In this document: piece after piece, positions 7,385 to 15,290 of the stretch | Position numbering within the stretch: the stretch's first letter is position 1 | Layout of the letters: every line of letters starts with the position of its first letter | NCBI GenBank assembly: GCA_963539695.1 | Contig: CAUTOC010000001.1 | Span: 20,257 to 84,256 of the forward strand | Reading direction: 5' to 3' | Length of the DNA stretch: 64,000 bases | Source: Catonella sp963539695 | Lineage (GTDB): Bacteria > Bacillota > Clostridia > Lachnospirales > Lachnospiraceae | Made by a program: the position numbers and the translations under genes | Notes under the pieces: model-generated | What the model saw: only the letters and a program-made list of their open reading frames with translations | What the model was told of the DNA's origin: nothing | The model's database searches: none

Positions 7385-8662
7385 TTACATCTTAACCAGT
7401 CCTTTTTCAAAGATTTTCTGTAAGCTCATCATTATACCGAACTTTGCATGGTTAAAAGTAAGTCCTCCTTGAAAATATGCGGCATAAGGCTCACGCATAG
7501 GACCATCGGCAGAAAGCTCTATTGAGGATCCCTGCACAAAGGCTCCGGCAGCCATAATCACCTGATCATTATAGCCCGGCATATCCCAAGGCTCAGGAGT
7601 AACAAAACTGTCTACAGGAGCAGCCGCCTGTATACCCTCACAAAAAGCCTTCAGTCTGTCGCCCGACTTTAGTGAAACCGCCTGAATTATATCATATCTA
7701 TCTTCTTTGCCGTTTGGAAGTACATCAAACCCTAAGCTCTCATATACATTTGCCGCAAAAATTGCTCCTTTAACAGCACCTGCCGTAACTGTAGGTGCCA
7801 TAAACAAGCCTTGATAAAAGGATTGATTAAGTCCGAGTGTAGCCCCTATTTCCTTACCAAGCCCCGGACAGGACATACGGTATGAAGCCATGTCTACATA
7901 TTTTTCTTTACCTGCTATGTAACCGCCTATAGGAGCAAGTCCGCCGCCCGGATTCTTGATAAGCGAGCCTACTACCATATCCGCCCCTACATCAGATGGC
8001 TCAAGTTCTTCTACAAATTCACCATAGCAGTTATCAACCATACAAATTACTTCCGGCTTTATCTTTTTAATAAAGCTTATCAGTTCTCCTATTTTTTCTA
8101 CTGAAAATGTAGGGCGTACATCATAACCTTTAGAACGCTGGATAGTTACAAGTTTTGTTTTTTCATTTATAGCGGCTCTTATTCCGTCATAATCAAAGGA
8201 AAAATCAGGAAGTAAATCCACCTGACTGTAAGTTACACCATACTCAGCTAATGAGCCGGCGGTAGGAGTTATGCCTATTACACCGTCCAAGGTATCATAG
8301 GGCTTGCCAACAGGTGAAAGTATCTCATCACCCGGCCTTAAATTACCGAAAAGAGCTACAGTAAGGGCATGGGTTCCGCATAGTATGGCCGGTCTTACAA
8401 GGGCTGTTTCTGTATGAAATACATCTGCATAAACCGCTTCAAGAGTTTCCCTGCCTATGTCGTTATAGCCATATCCGCTACTTGCGGCAAAATGAATATC
8501 GGAAACTTTATTTTTCTGCATAGCTTTAAGTACTTTTAATTGATTGATTTCAGCCGTTTCATCAATCTTTTTGAATCTATCGGTGAGTTTAGTACAGATT
8601 TTTTCACAAAAGTTAAAAACTTCCTCACTGATTCCCATTTCTAAATACTGTTTTTTTAACAT
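7385..8662 (-). CDS. methionine gamma-lyase-family PLP enzyme (YnbB / 'aluminium resistance' family)
   Basis: Fold-type I PLP enzyme of 425 residues. The likely PLP lysine is Lys236 in MVVGSLIKNPGGGLAPIGGY, and the conserved MVDNCYGEFVEELEP segment supplies the PLP aspartate. The N-terminal IHFAASSGYGYNDIGRETLE and HALTVALFG are characteristic. Family members are annotated as methionine gamma-lyase-like or aluminium resistance proteins. The actual substrate, probably a sulphur amino acid or cystathionine-like compound, is not established. Start ATG with AGAGGAAGTC. It lies directly downstream of mtaB (13-base gap). Confidence 0.85.
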   Translation of the reverse strand: MLKKQYLEMGISEEVFNFCEKICTKLTDRFKKIDETAEINQLKVLKAMQKNKVSDIHFAASSGYGYNDIGRETLEAVYADVFHTETALVRPAILCGTHALTVALFGNLRPGDEILSPVGKPYDTLDGVIGITPTAGSLAEYGVTYSQVDLLPDFSFDYDGIRAAINEKTKLVTIQRSKGYDVRPTFSVEKIGELISFIKKIKPEVICMVDNCYGEFVEELEPSDVGADMVVGSLIKNPGGGLAPIGGYIAGKEKYVDMASYRMSCPGLGKEIGATLGLNQSFYQGLFMAPTVTAGAVKGAIFAANVYESLGFDVLPNGKEDRYDIIQAVSLKSGDRLKAFCEGIQAAAPVDSFVTPEPWDMPGYNDQVIMAAGAFVQGSSIELSADGPMREPYAAYFQGGLTFNHAKFGIMMSLQKIFEKGLVKM

Positions 8663-8675
8663 GACTTCCTCTTTT

Positions 8676-10052
8676 CTATATTTCTCTTGCTATCATCATA
8701 TCTTTAAGTGCATCGTCCGAAGTATCCGAGAACATCAACCCTTTAACATTAATGAACTCTTTATCCGCATTTTTATACCCTGTAATAAGTAGCTTAGGAA
8801 CGGCAACTTCAATATATCTTGTGCTGTGAGCCATAATATAATCTTCTCTTCCCTTGATTTCTTCTTCAAGTAAAACTTGTTCCATATCTCCATTGAAGCT
8901 TTTAAGGTATTTTTCTGACACTTCTTCACACACCTTAATCAGTATATTTTCTCTCTCTTTCTTAGTCTCAGGTGCAATCTGCTCATTCATCTTAGCAGCA
9001 TAAGTACCATCTCTTTTAGAATAAGGGAATACATGCACCTTTAAGAAACCTACTTCCTTTACAAAAGCTACGGTTTCTTCAAATTCCTCATCAGTTTCTC
9101 CCGGAAAACCGACTATAATATCAGTTGTAATTCCCGGTCTGTCATAATATTTTTTAAGTAATTTGACTGAATTTAGGTACTTCTCTGCACTGTAATGTCT
9201 GTTCATGCGTTTAAGTACAGTGGTAGAACCGCTTTGAAGTGAAAGGTGAAAATGTGGACAAACTTTTTTTAGCTTAACAAGTCCTTCAAGAAATTCTTCT
9301 GTAATAAGTCTTGGTTCTACAGAGCCTAAGCGTATTCTAAAGTCCCCTTCAACCTCATTTAATTTGGTAAGCAATTCTAACATTTTGCTCTCACCGTCTA
9401 TATCCCTGCCATAAGAACCTATGTGGATACCGGTAAGCACCATTTCCTTAAAACCTGCCTTTGCAAGTCTGTTTGTTTCTTCGACTATGCTTTCCATATC
9501 CCTGCTTCTTATCCGCCCTCTTACAAAAGGAATAATGCAGTAGGTACAAAACTGGTCGCAGCCATCCTGAATTTTAATATTTGCACGAATTTTTCCTCCG
9601 GCAGCATTCACTTCTGTATTATCATAAGTCCAATCTTTATTTTCTTTTCCCGACTTTATCACATTATGCTTAAAGTCCCTTGTTTTATTACTCCTTATAT
9701 ATTCTTCAACAAGGCTTAACACAGAGGATTTGCCTCTTGTACCGACTAAAATATCTACTAAATCATCATCTTCAAGCTTTGACTGTGGTGCCTGTACATA
9801 ACAGCCAACCGCCACAACTACAGCTTCCGGATTAAGTTTTTTGGCTCTATGTAACATCTGTCTTGATTTTCTGTCAGCTATATTGGTTACAGTACAGGTA
9901 TTTACTATATAAATATCAGCAACTTCGTTGAATTGTTTTATTTCATAGCCTTTATTCTTAAACATTTCTTTAATTGACTCGGTTTCATAGGCATTTACCT
10001 TACAGCCGAGACTTAAAAATGCTGCTGTTTTATAATTATCGTTGATTTTCAC
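8676..10052 (-). CDS. mtaB: tRNA (t6A37) methylthiotransferase MtaB
   Basis: Radical SAM enzyme that adds a methylthio group to N6-threonylcarbamoyladenosine at tRNA position 37. 458 residues: N-terminal UPF0004 domain with cluster cysteines C17 (SLGCKVNAYE), C53 (VNTCTVT) and C84 (VGCYVQ), radical SAM motif CDQFCTYC with C165, C169 and C172, and a C-terminal TRAM-like domain. The sequence CKVNAYE, rather than CQMN as in MiaB, puts it in the MtaB branch. MiaB itself is encoded at 32417-33958, so both tRNA methylthiotransferases are present. The start is GTG, about 12 bases after AAAGGAAA. Transcribed divergently from the HPr-like gene. Confidence 0.92.
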   Translation of the reverse strand: MKINDNYKTAAFLSLGCKVNAYETESIKEMFKNKGYEIKQFNEVADIYIVNTCTVTNIADRKSRQMLHRAKKLNPEAVVVAVGCYVQAPQSKLEDDDLVDILVGTRGKSSVLSLVEEYIRSNKTRDFKHNVIKSGKENKDWTYDNTEVNAAGGKIRANIKIQDGCDQFCTYCIIPFVRGRIRSRDMESIVEETNRLAKAGFKEMVLTGIHIGSYGRDIDGESKMLELLTKLNEVEGDFRIRLGSVEPRLITEEFLEGLVKLKKVCPHFHLSLQSGSTTVLKRMNRHYSAEKYLNSVKLLKKYYDRPGITTDIIVGFPGETDEEFEETVAFVKEVGFLKVHVFPYSKRDGTYAAKMNEQIAPETKKERENILIKVCEEVSEKYLKSFNGDMEQVLLEEEIKGREDYIMAHSTRYIEVAVPKLLITGYKNADKEFINVKGLMFSDTSDDALKDMMIAREI

Positions 10053-10086
10053 AGTTTTTATATTTCCTTTTTATTTATTATGTATA

Positions 10087-10115
10087 TTGACTTTTTGTCC
10101 TCTAAACCGTATCAT
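10087..10115 (+). promoter_or_regulatory. candidate sigma-A promoter of the HPr-like gene
   Basis: TTGACT (10087-10092), a 17-base spacer, TATCAT (10110-10115). It lies in the divergent gap between mtaB and the HPr-like gene, about 40 bases before the binding site AAGGAGGAGG. Confidence 0.55.
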
Positions 10116-10160
10116 TTATATGTATGTAGCAATAAAACTTAATAAGGAGGAGGATTAAAA

Positions 10161-10394
10161 ATGAAGTCAGTTAAGATTTCTTTAAATTCTATCGACAAGG
10201 TAAAGGCGTTTGTAAATGAGGTAACAAAGTTTGATTCAGATTTTGACCTTGTTTCCGGAAGATATGTAATTGATGCTAAGTCAATTATGGGTATTTTCAG
10301 TCTTGATCTCTCAAAGCCAATTGACCTTAATATCCACAATGATGCTCAGGCAGATAATATTGTTAATGCACTTAAACCTTTTATAGTAGATTAA
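10161..10394 (+). CDS. HPr-family protein lacking the phosphorylatable histidine
   Basis: 77 residues, the size of HPr. The second half matches HPr well: KSIMGIFSLDL at 40-50 corresponds to the Ser46 regulatory region, so Ser41 is the equivalent serine. The place of the active-site loop (normally a HARPA-type motif with His15) reads SLNSIDKVKAF at 7-17 with no histidine, so it cannot accept phosphate from PTS enzyme I in the usual way. Such His-less HPr-like proteins may have a regulatory, Crh-like role, which is inference. Strong binding site AAGGAGGAGG, its own promoter and a strong terminator: a monocistronic, probably well expressed gene. Confidence 0.8.
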   Translation: MKSVKISLNSIDKVKAFVNEVTKFDSDFDLVSGRYVIDAKSIMGIFSLDLSKPIDLNIHNDAQADNIVNALKPFIVD

Positions 10395-10409
10395 TCTGCT
10401 GTTTTTACT

Positions 10410-10446
10410 GCCGGCTCTCTTTTAGTAGAAAGCCGGCTTTCTTTTT
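10410..10446 (+). terminator. rho-independent terminator of the HPr-like gene
   Basis: GCCGGCT (10410-10416) pairs with AGCCGGC (10431-10437), with TCT/AGA continuing inside after one mismatch. It is followed by a T-rich tail. The gene ahead stops at 10394. Confidence 0.9.
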
Positions 10447-10454
10447 TATACACT

Positions 10455-11660
10455 CTATTCAACTTCCATTGGTTCGCAATTTATAACTTCAATACTTTCC
10501 ATTGTCTTTTTATATAACTCATCAATCACATCATCAAGCTTTCTTTCGTCTTTCTCAATCTTTGAAAGTAACGGCTTGGTTACAGGATGCTCTGCCACAA
10601 ATATAGTACAGCAGTCCTCGAAAGGAAGAATGGATGTTTCAAATGTACCTATTCTCTGTGAAATATTGACAATATCCTGTTTGTCAAAGCAGATAACGGG
10701 TCGGTATACAGGAAGCTCACAGACTGCATTTGTGGTAAGAAGACTTTGCATAGTCTGACTTGCCACCTGTCCTATACTCTCTCCTGTCACAAGACCGAAG
10801 CATTCATCTTTTTTAGCTAAATCTTCGGCAATTTTCATCATATATCTTCGCATTATTATAGTAAGCTCATCATGTGGGCATTTTTCATAGATTGCAAGCT
10901 GAATATCTGTAAAATTAACCACATATAACTTTATATTTCCTGCATATCTGGCTGTAAGCCTTGCAAGGTCTATCACCTTTTGTTTTGCTCTCTCACTGGT
11001 ATAAGGAGGTGCATGAAAATAAACAGCTTCTACCTTAACTCCGCGCCTGGCCATCATATAAGCTGCAACAGGGCTGTCTATACCGCCTGAAAGCAGGCAC
11101 ATAGCCTTACCTGCCGTACCTATAGGCATACCGCCTTCGCCCTTTATAGTCTCGGAGTAAATATATGCCTTATCCCTAAATTCGATTGTTATAAATTTAT
11201 CAGGATTTTTCACATCTACAGTAAGTCTGTCACCATATTTCTCAAGGATAAGTCCACCTATTTCAGCTGAAATCTCAGGAGAAGTCTTAGGCATTTTCTT
11301 ATTACTGCGTTTTGCCATTACCTTAAAAGTAAAGTTCTCTATAGGATAACATTCTCCTATATAATTTACTGCCTCTTCATAGGCTTTATCCAAATCAGTT
11401 GTTTCCACAATATACACAGGGCAGATGTGAAGTACACCCATCACCCTTTTAAGGGCATCAAGAGCACCCTCATAGTCAATATCACCCTTGCCTGCCTCTA
11501 CAAAGACTCTTCCGGGCTGCTTATATACCTTATAATTTCCCTCTATCTTTTTAAGGGAGTTAGCTATCTGTCCAACTAAAGCATCTTCAAAGAGATAACG
11601 ATTTTTACCCTTTACACCTATTTCTGCATATTTTATTAAAAAAGCTCTATATTCAAACAT
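10455..11660 (-). CDS. thiI: tRNA 4-thiouridine synthase ThiI
   Basis: Adenylates and thiolates U8 of tRNA; in many bacteria also supplies sulphur for the thiamine thiazole. 401 residues: N-terminal ferredoxin-like and THUMP domains (about 1-165) and a PP-loop ATP pyrophosphatase with SGGIDSPVAA at 191-200. The C-terminal rhodanese domain of the E. coli enzyme is absent, as is usual in Firmicutes. Cysteines in FEDCCTIF are the likely sulphur relay. The start ATG overlaps the stop of the cysteine desulfurase gene as TAATG, and the binding site AGGAG lies in that gene's last codons: translational coupling of sulphur donor and acceptor. Confidence 0.95.
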   Translation of the reverse strand: MFEYRAFLIKYAEIGVKGKNRYLFEDALVGQIANSLKKIEGNYKVYKQPGRVFVEAGKGDIDYEGALDALKRVMGVLHICPVYIVETTDLDKAYEEAVNYIGECYPIENFTFKVMAKRSNKKMPKTSPEISAEIGGLILEKYGDRLTVDVKNPDKFITIEFRDKAYIYSETIKGEGGMPIGTAGKAMCLLSGGIDSPVAAYMMARRGVKVEAVYFHAPPYTSERAKQKVIDLARLTARYAGNIKLYVVNFTDIQLAIYEKCPHDELTIIMRRYMMKIAEDLAKKDECFGLVTGESIGQVASQTMQSLLTTNAVCELPVYRPVICFDKQDIVNISQRIGTFETSILPFEDCCTIFVAEHPVTKPLLSKIEKDERKLDDVIDELYKKTMESIEVINCEPMEVE

Positions 11661-12841
11661 TATTTTCTCCTATATTTTGAAAGTGCAGGTATCAGTTCTT
11701 TAAGCATTTCTACAGTATAATCTACCATTTCAGACTCAGTAAAAACTCCAAAGCTGAATCTGAGGGTAGAATCAAGCAAAGCTTCATCAAGTCCTATGCC
11801 TTTAAGAGTTCCGCTATAGTTTGGGTGATGAGATGAGCAGGCTGAACCGGAGGATACATAAATTCCTTTTTCTTCCAAAGCATGTAAAAGCACCTCTGAT
11901 TTCACGCCCTCAAAGCTTACACTGACTATCTGCGGAGCAGTTTTTCTGATATTTTCTGAGAGATTTCCTGTAGTATCTACTCCGTTTATGGTGCAGTTCG
12001 GAAAATTCTCAAGTAAATCCTTTACAAGCTTTTCTTTTATACCGTAAAGCTTATCTATCTTTTCCTTATGGTTTGTGTACATATTTTCAGCCGCTGCTCC
12101 GATAGCCGCAATTCCCGGTACATTTAAGGTACCTGAACGTAAATTTCTTTGCTGACCGCCACCATGTATATACGGAGTAATATGTGCTCCGTCTCTAACA
12201 TAAAGAAATCCTATTCCCTTAGGAGCGTGGAACTTATGTCCGCTTACGGATATAAAATCCGCACCGAGTTTTCTTGTATTTATTTCAAATTTACCATAAG
12301 CCTGAATAGCATCTATATGAATTAAAATATCAGGATTCTTTTCACGTGCAAGCTTAATAATATGTTCCGCATCTGCTAAGGCTCCTATTTCATTATTAAC
12401 AAGCATAAACGAAAGCATTATGGTTTCGTTATCTATGGCATTAAGTAAATCTTCATCTTTTATATGTCCAAACTTATCTACAGGCAGGTAGGTTATATCA
12501 TAGCCTTCTTTGGCAAGCACTTCCATCGACTGATACACAGAAGCATGCTCAAAACAGGTTGTAACTATCTTGTTTCCGTAGCGTTTTTTTGTGGCAGCTC
12601 CCATAATAATAGCCTGATTATTTGATTCTGTACCACAGGAAGTAAAAATAATCTCATTTTTTTTAGCTTTAAGAGTTTTTGCTATTTTCTCTCTGGCTTC
12701 CTCTACAAAGCGTTCAGCTTCAAATCCCTTTATATGCTTGGATGAAGGATTGGCATAATATATCTTCATAGTTTCATTCATTATATCAATTACACTGTCA
12801 AACGGTCTTGTAGTAGCCGCATTATCTAAATAACACTCCAT
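11660..12841 (-). CDS. cysteine desulfurase (IscS/NifS-type)
   Basis: PLP enzyme that takes sulphur from cysteine as a persulfide and passes it on, here most likely to ThiI encoded directly after it. 393 residues. PLP lysine Lys203 in SVSGHKFHAPKG, and the catalytic cysteine Cys335 in SSGSACSSHH on a mobile loop. The pairing with thiI resembles Bacillus NifZ-ThiI, so a dedicated tRNA thiolation role is more likely than general iron-sulphur assembly; this is inference from the overlap. No IscU or Suf genes are nearby. Confidence 0.92.
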   Translation of the reverse strand: MECYLDNAATTRPFDSVIDIMNETMKIYYANPSSKHIKGFEAERFVEEAREKIAKTLKAKKNEIIFTSCGTESNNQAIIMGAATKKRYGNKIVTTCFEHASVYQSMEVLAKEGYDITYLPVDKFGHIKDEDLLNAIDNETIMLSFMLVNNEIGALADAEHIIKLAREKNPDILIHIDAIQAYGKFEINTRKLGADFISVSGHKFHAPKGIGFLYVRDGAHITPYIHGGGQQRNLRSGTLNVPGIAAIGAAAENMYTNHKEKIDKLYGIKEKLVKDLLENFPNCTINGVDTTGNLSENIRKTAPQIVSVSFEGVKSEVLLHALEEKGIYVSSGSACSSHHPNYSGTLKGIGLDEALLDSTLRFSFGVFTESEMVDYTVEMLKELIPALSKYRRK

Positions 12842-12856
12842 TTTATATCTTTTCTC

Positions 12857-13597
12857 CTATATATCTATCTCAAAAGCAATTACTGAAACCAAGGCAAGTC
12901 CTGCTGTTTCTGTCCTAAGTATCCTGTTGCCGAGGCTTATAGGCTTTGCTCCTGTGTTTATCGCAAGTTCAAGTTCATCTTCTGCAATTCCTCCCTCAGG
13001 TCCGATGAAAATGCCTATACTTTTTTTATCCTTAACTTCTTTAATAAGTTCACGAGCCTTATCCATACCTTTTTCATTTTCATATGGAATAAGGTTATAT
13101 TCAAGACTTTGAGCTTTTTTAACCGCCTCATTAAAGGTAATAAAATCAGAGACTTCAGGTACTATAGCCCTTCCTGATTGCTTGGCGGCAGTCAGCGAAA
13201 TGGTACGCCATCTTTCAAGCTTTTTCTGCTCTTTTTTATTATCTTCAAGCTTAACTATAGTCCTTTTCATTATTACAGGTACAATTTCAGATACTCCAAG
13301 TTCTACCGCCTTTTGGATAATAAGTTCCATCTTGTCTTTTTTGGGCAAGCCCTGAAAAAGTATAATCTTGGCAGGAAGCTCAGACTTACCGCCTTCACAA
13401 TCTATAATTCTGCACACTATTCTGTCCGGTAAAAATTCGCTGATTACAGCAGTATAAAGCAGTCCATCTCCTGTGGACAGTTTTATTTCATCACTTTCTT
13501 TCATTCTGAGTACATTTTTAATATGATTTACATCATTTCCGGTAACATAGGCATTTTCACCGTCTATATTGCCGTTTTCTATAAAAAAATTTGACAT
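12857..13597 (-). CDS. rsmE: 16S rRNA (uracil1498-N3)-methyltransferase RsmE
   Basis: SPOUT-class methyltransferase that methylates U1498 of 16S rRNA using S-adenosylmethionine. 246 residues. N-terminal PUA-like domain (YVTGNDVNHIKNVLRMKESD) and C-terminal knot with FIGPEGGIAEDELELA and SLGNRILRTETAGLALVS, the family's SAM-binding signature. It follows prmA by 1 base, the usual pairing in Firmicutes. Start ATG with GAGGAAATAAG inside the end of prmA. Confidence 0.95.
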   Translation of the reverse strand: MSNFFIENGNIDGENAYVTGNDVNHIKNVLRMKESDEIKLSTGDGLLYTAVISEFLPDRIVCRIIDCEGGKSELPAKIILFQGLPKKDKMELIIQKAVELGVSEIVPVIMKRTIVKLEDNKKEQKKLERWRTISLTAAKQSGRAIVPEVSDFITFNEAVKKAQSLEYNLIPYENEKGMDKARELIKEVKDKKSIGIFIGPEGGIAEDELELAINTGAKPISLGNRILRTETAGLALVSVIAFEIDI

Positions 13598-13598
13598 C

Positions 13599-14615
13599 TT
13601 ATTTCCTCGCTACAAGACAGACCCAGTCATTATCATTAGTATTTGAAACCAGCTCAAGACCGGAGTTTTTAATCGCTTCAATAACTGTGTCTGCAAGTTC
13701 TTTTACTATACCCGAGCATATATAATATCCATCCTCTTTAAGTGCAGGCACTATAATAGGTGTAAGCGGTACTAAAACCGGTGCAAGTATATTGGCAACA
13801 ACTATGTCATACTGCTTTTTGTAAAGTTCTTCACAAAGGTCTTTATCTTCAAGCAGATTACCTGTTTCAAGCTTTGCCATATCATCTGTAATGTCATTTA
13901 TTAAAAGGTTTTCCCTAGCGGACTTTACTGCCACAGGATCAATGTCCATAGCATAAGCATATTTTGCTCCTAATTTAAGAGCAGCTATTGTAAGTATGGC
14001 ACTTCCACAGCCAACATCAAGAATTTCATAGCCGGGGTTAACATATTTTTGAAGTTCTTCCACACAAAGCCTTGTAGTTTCATGTGTTCCGGTACCAAAG
14101 GCTACACCCGGATCTATTTTGATTACTATACCACTCTCTAAGGTATTCTCAGGCTCCTCCCAGGTAGGTGTTATAACTATGTTTTCGCCTATTTTAAATG
14201 TATGAAAATAGTCCTTCCATTTGTCAGCCCAGTCTACATTATCTGTTTCGGAGATATATATTGCTCCACTTCCAATATCTGCAAAGTTAGATACCTCCTC
14301 AAGTCCTTCTCTAATATTTTCTATCAGTTCATCAGAATAAAATGTTGCGACATTCTCAATACCTGTTCCACTGTTGTAGAATGCAGATGAATCCTCATCA
14401 GGTGCTCCATCACTGATATAAAAAACAAGCTCCGCTTTTCCGTCATCAGGGAGACTTTCAGGAAGAATATCCACATACATCTGCTTTTTTTCTGCTTCTG
14501 TAAGCGGAACCTTATCTATGACCTCTACCCCATATATGCCAAGTTCTCCCAGCATATCTATAATCAGGTCGGTTGCTTCAGTGGTAGTTTCCAAGGTATA
14601 TTTAAGCCATTTCAT
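13599..14615 (-). CDS. prmA: ribosomal protein L11 methyltransferase PrmA
   Basis: Methylates lysines and the N-terminus of ribosomal protein L11. 338 residues. The C-terminal class I methyltransferase domain shows FGTGTHETTRLC, ILDVGCGSAILTIAALKLGA (SAM-binding glycine motif) and VVANILAPVL, a PrmA hallmark. The start is the ATG at 14615: GGGAG lies 8 bases upstream, and the in-frame ATG at 14630 is part of that binding site. First gene of a four-gene translation-related unit prmA-rsmE-cysteine desulfurase-thiI, with a candidate promoter at 14704-14732. Confidence 0.93.
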   Translation of the reverse strand: MKWLKYTLETTTEATDLIIDMLGELGIYGVEVIDKVPLTEAEKKQMYVDILPESLPDDGKAELVFYISDGAPDEDSSAFYNSGTGIENVATFYSDELIENIREGLEEVSNFADIGSGAIYISETDNVDWADKWKDYFHTFKIGENIVITPTWEEPENTLESGIVIKIDPGVAFGTGTHETTRLCVEELQKYVNPGYEILDVGCGSAILTIAALKLGAKYAYAMDIDPVAVKSARENLLINDITDDMAKLETGNLLEDKDLCEELYKKQYDIVVANILAPVLVPLTPIIVPALKEDGYYICSGIVKELADTVIEAIKNSGLELVSNTNDNDWVCLVARK

Positions 14616-14703
14616 ATTTTTTTCTCCCATTTATTAAATCCGTTTGCTATTTATATACTTCATAATTTCTATCTAATCAATATCATTACTACTTAACCAA
14701 TTA

Positions 14704-14732
14704 AGTTTAACATAAATCAAACATTTTTGCAA
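14704..14732 (-). promoter_or_regulatory. candidate sigma-A promoter of the prmA-thiI operon
   Basis: On the minus strand: TTGCAA (14727-14732), a 17-base spacer, TAAACT (14704-14709), about 90 bases ahead of the prmA start. The remainder of this gap (14733-14832) shows only AT-rich sequence and a short direct repeat TTAACCTGT at 14801 and 14816. Confidence 0.5.
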
Positions 14733-14832
14733 AATTTCAAGATATTTTATCTTATAATCCAAGTATTTTTTTGTCAATAACAGTTCTTTTAAAAACCGGT
14801 TTAACCTGTTATAACTTAACCTGTCTTATTAG

Positions 14833-14890
14833 TTAAAAATTGAGACTATCTTCTAAACAAAATTATCTTTGTTAAGGTGACAGTCTCAAT
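14833..14890 (-). terminator. terminator of the ECF/ABC cassette
   Basis: On the minus strand ATTGAGACT (14882-14890) pairs with AGTCTCAAT (14839-14847), with a second hairpin AACAAA/TTTGTT inside, followed by a run of T. It lies about 58 bases after the stop of the exporter remnant, so it most likely ended the original operon. Confidence 0.7.
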
Positions 14891-14948
14891 TATAAATCAA
14901 TTAGAGATTTAACTCCCTATGTAATGATGCCTACTATAAAATGTATTT

Positions 14949-15290
14949 CTATAAGATTTTTATTCCTTTATTCTTTCCTTGTAGCTCAACCATATTTTTA
15001 TAGATTCCGTCTAAATCCATTAAACTTTGGTGATTTCCTTGTTCCGCAATACTTCCGTTTTTAATCACAATAATATTGTCAGCATCTCTGCTGGTATTTA
15101 ATCTATGTGCAATCACTAATAATGTTTTGTTCTTTACCAGTTCGCTGATTGCTTCTTGTATGTAGCTTTCATTTTGCAAGTAATGTTGTTAAGGTAAAAC
15201 ACCCATCAATACACTTATGAGCATAATAAAGCTTGCTAAATGTATAGATTTTTTATGCGAGCCTGCATAGTTAAAAACCTTATTTAACAT
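14949..15290 (-). pseudogene. internally deleted ABC exporter remnant (start of one, end of another)
   Basis: From ATG at 15290 the frame encodes 33 residues typical of the start of an ABC exporter (MLNKVFNYAGSHKKSIHLAS, then a hydrophobic stretch), reaches TAA at codon 34, then continues in the same frame as the last part of an ABC ATPase: LVIAHRLNTSRDADNIIVI, the H-loop region, and the C-terminal tail. The membrane domain, Walker A, signature and Walker B are all missing. The ATG overlaps the stop of the ECF ATPase gene (ATGTTAAATAA), as in an intact operon. Cassettes of this type usually carry two exporter genes here. The simplest reading is one deletion joining the start of the first to the end of the second. 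Confidence 0.85.

Noticed and set aside
14616..14630. ATG at 14630 as prmA start, and likewise ATG at 59169 for the nucleoside ATPase
   Set aside because: Both ATGs are part of the ribosome binding site of a better-placed downstream start codon.
14949..15179. 76-residue ATPase-like frame as a separate small gene
   Set aside because: It lacks Walker A, signature and Walker B motifs and continues upstream in frame as the rest of a deleted exporter; treated as a pseudogene.
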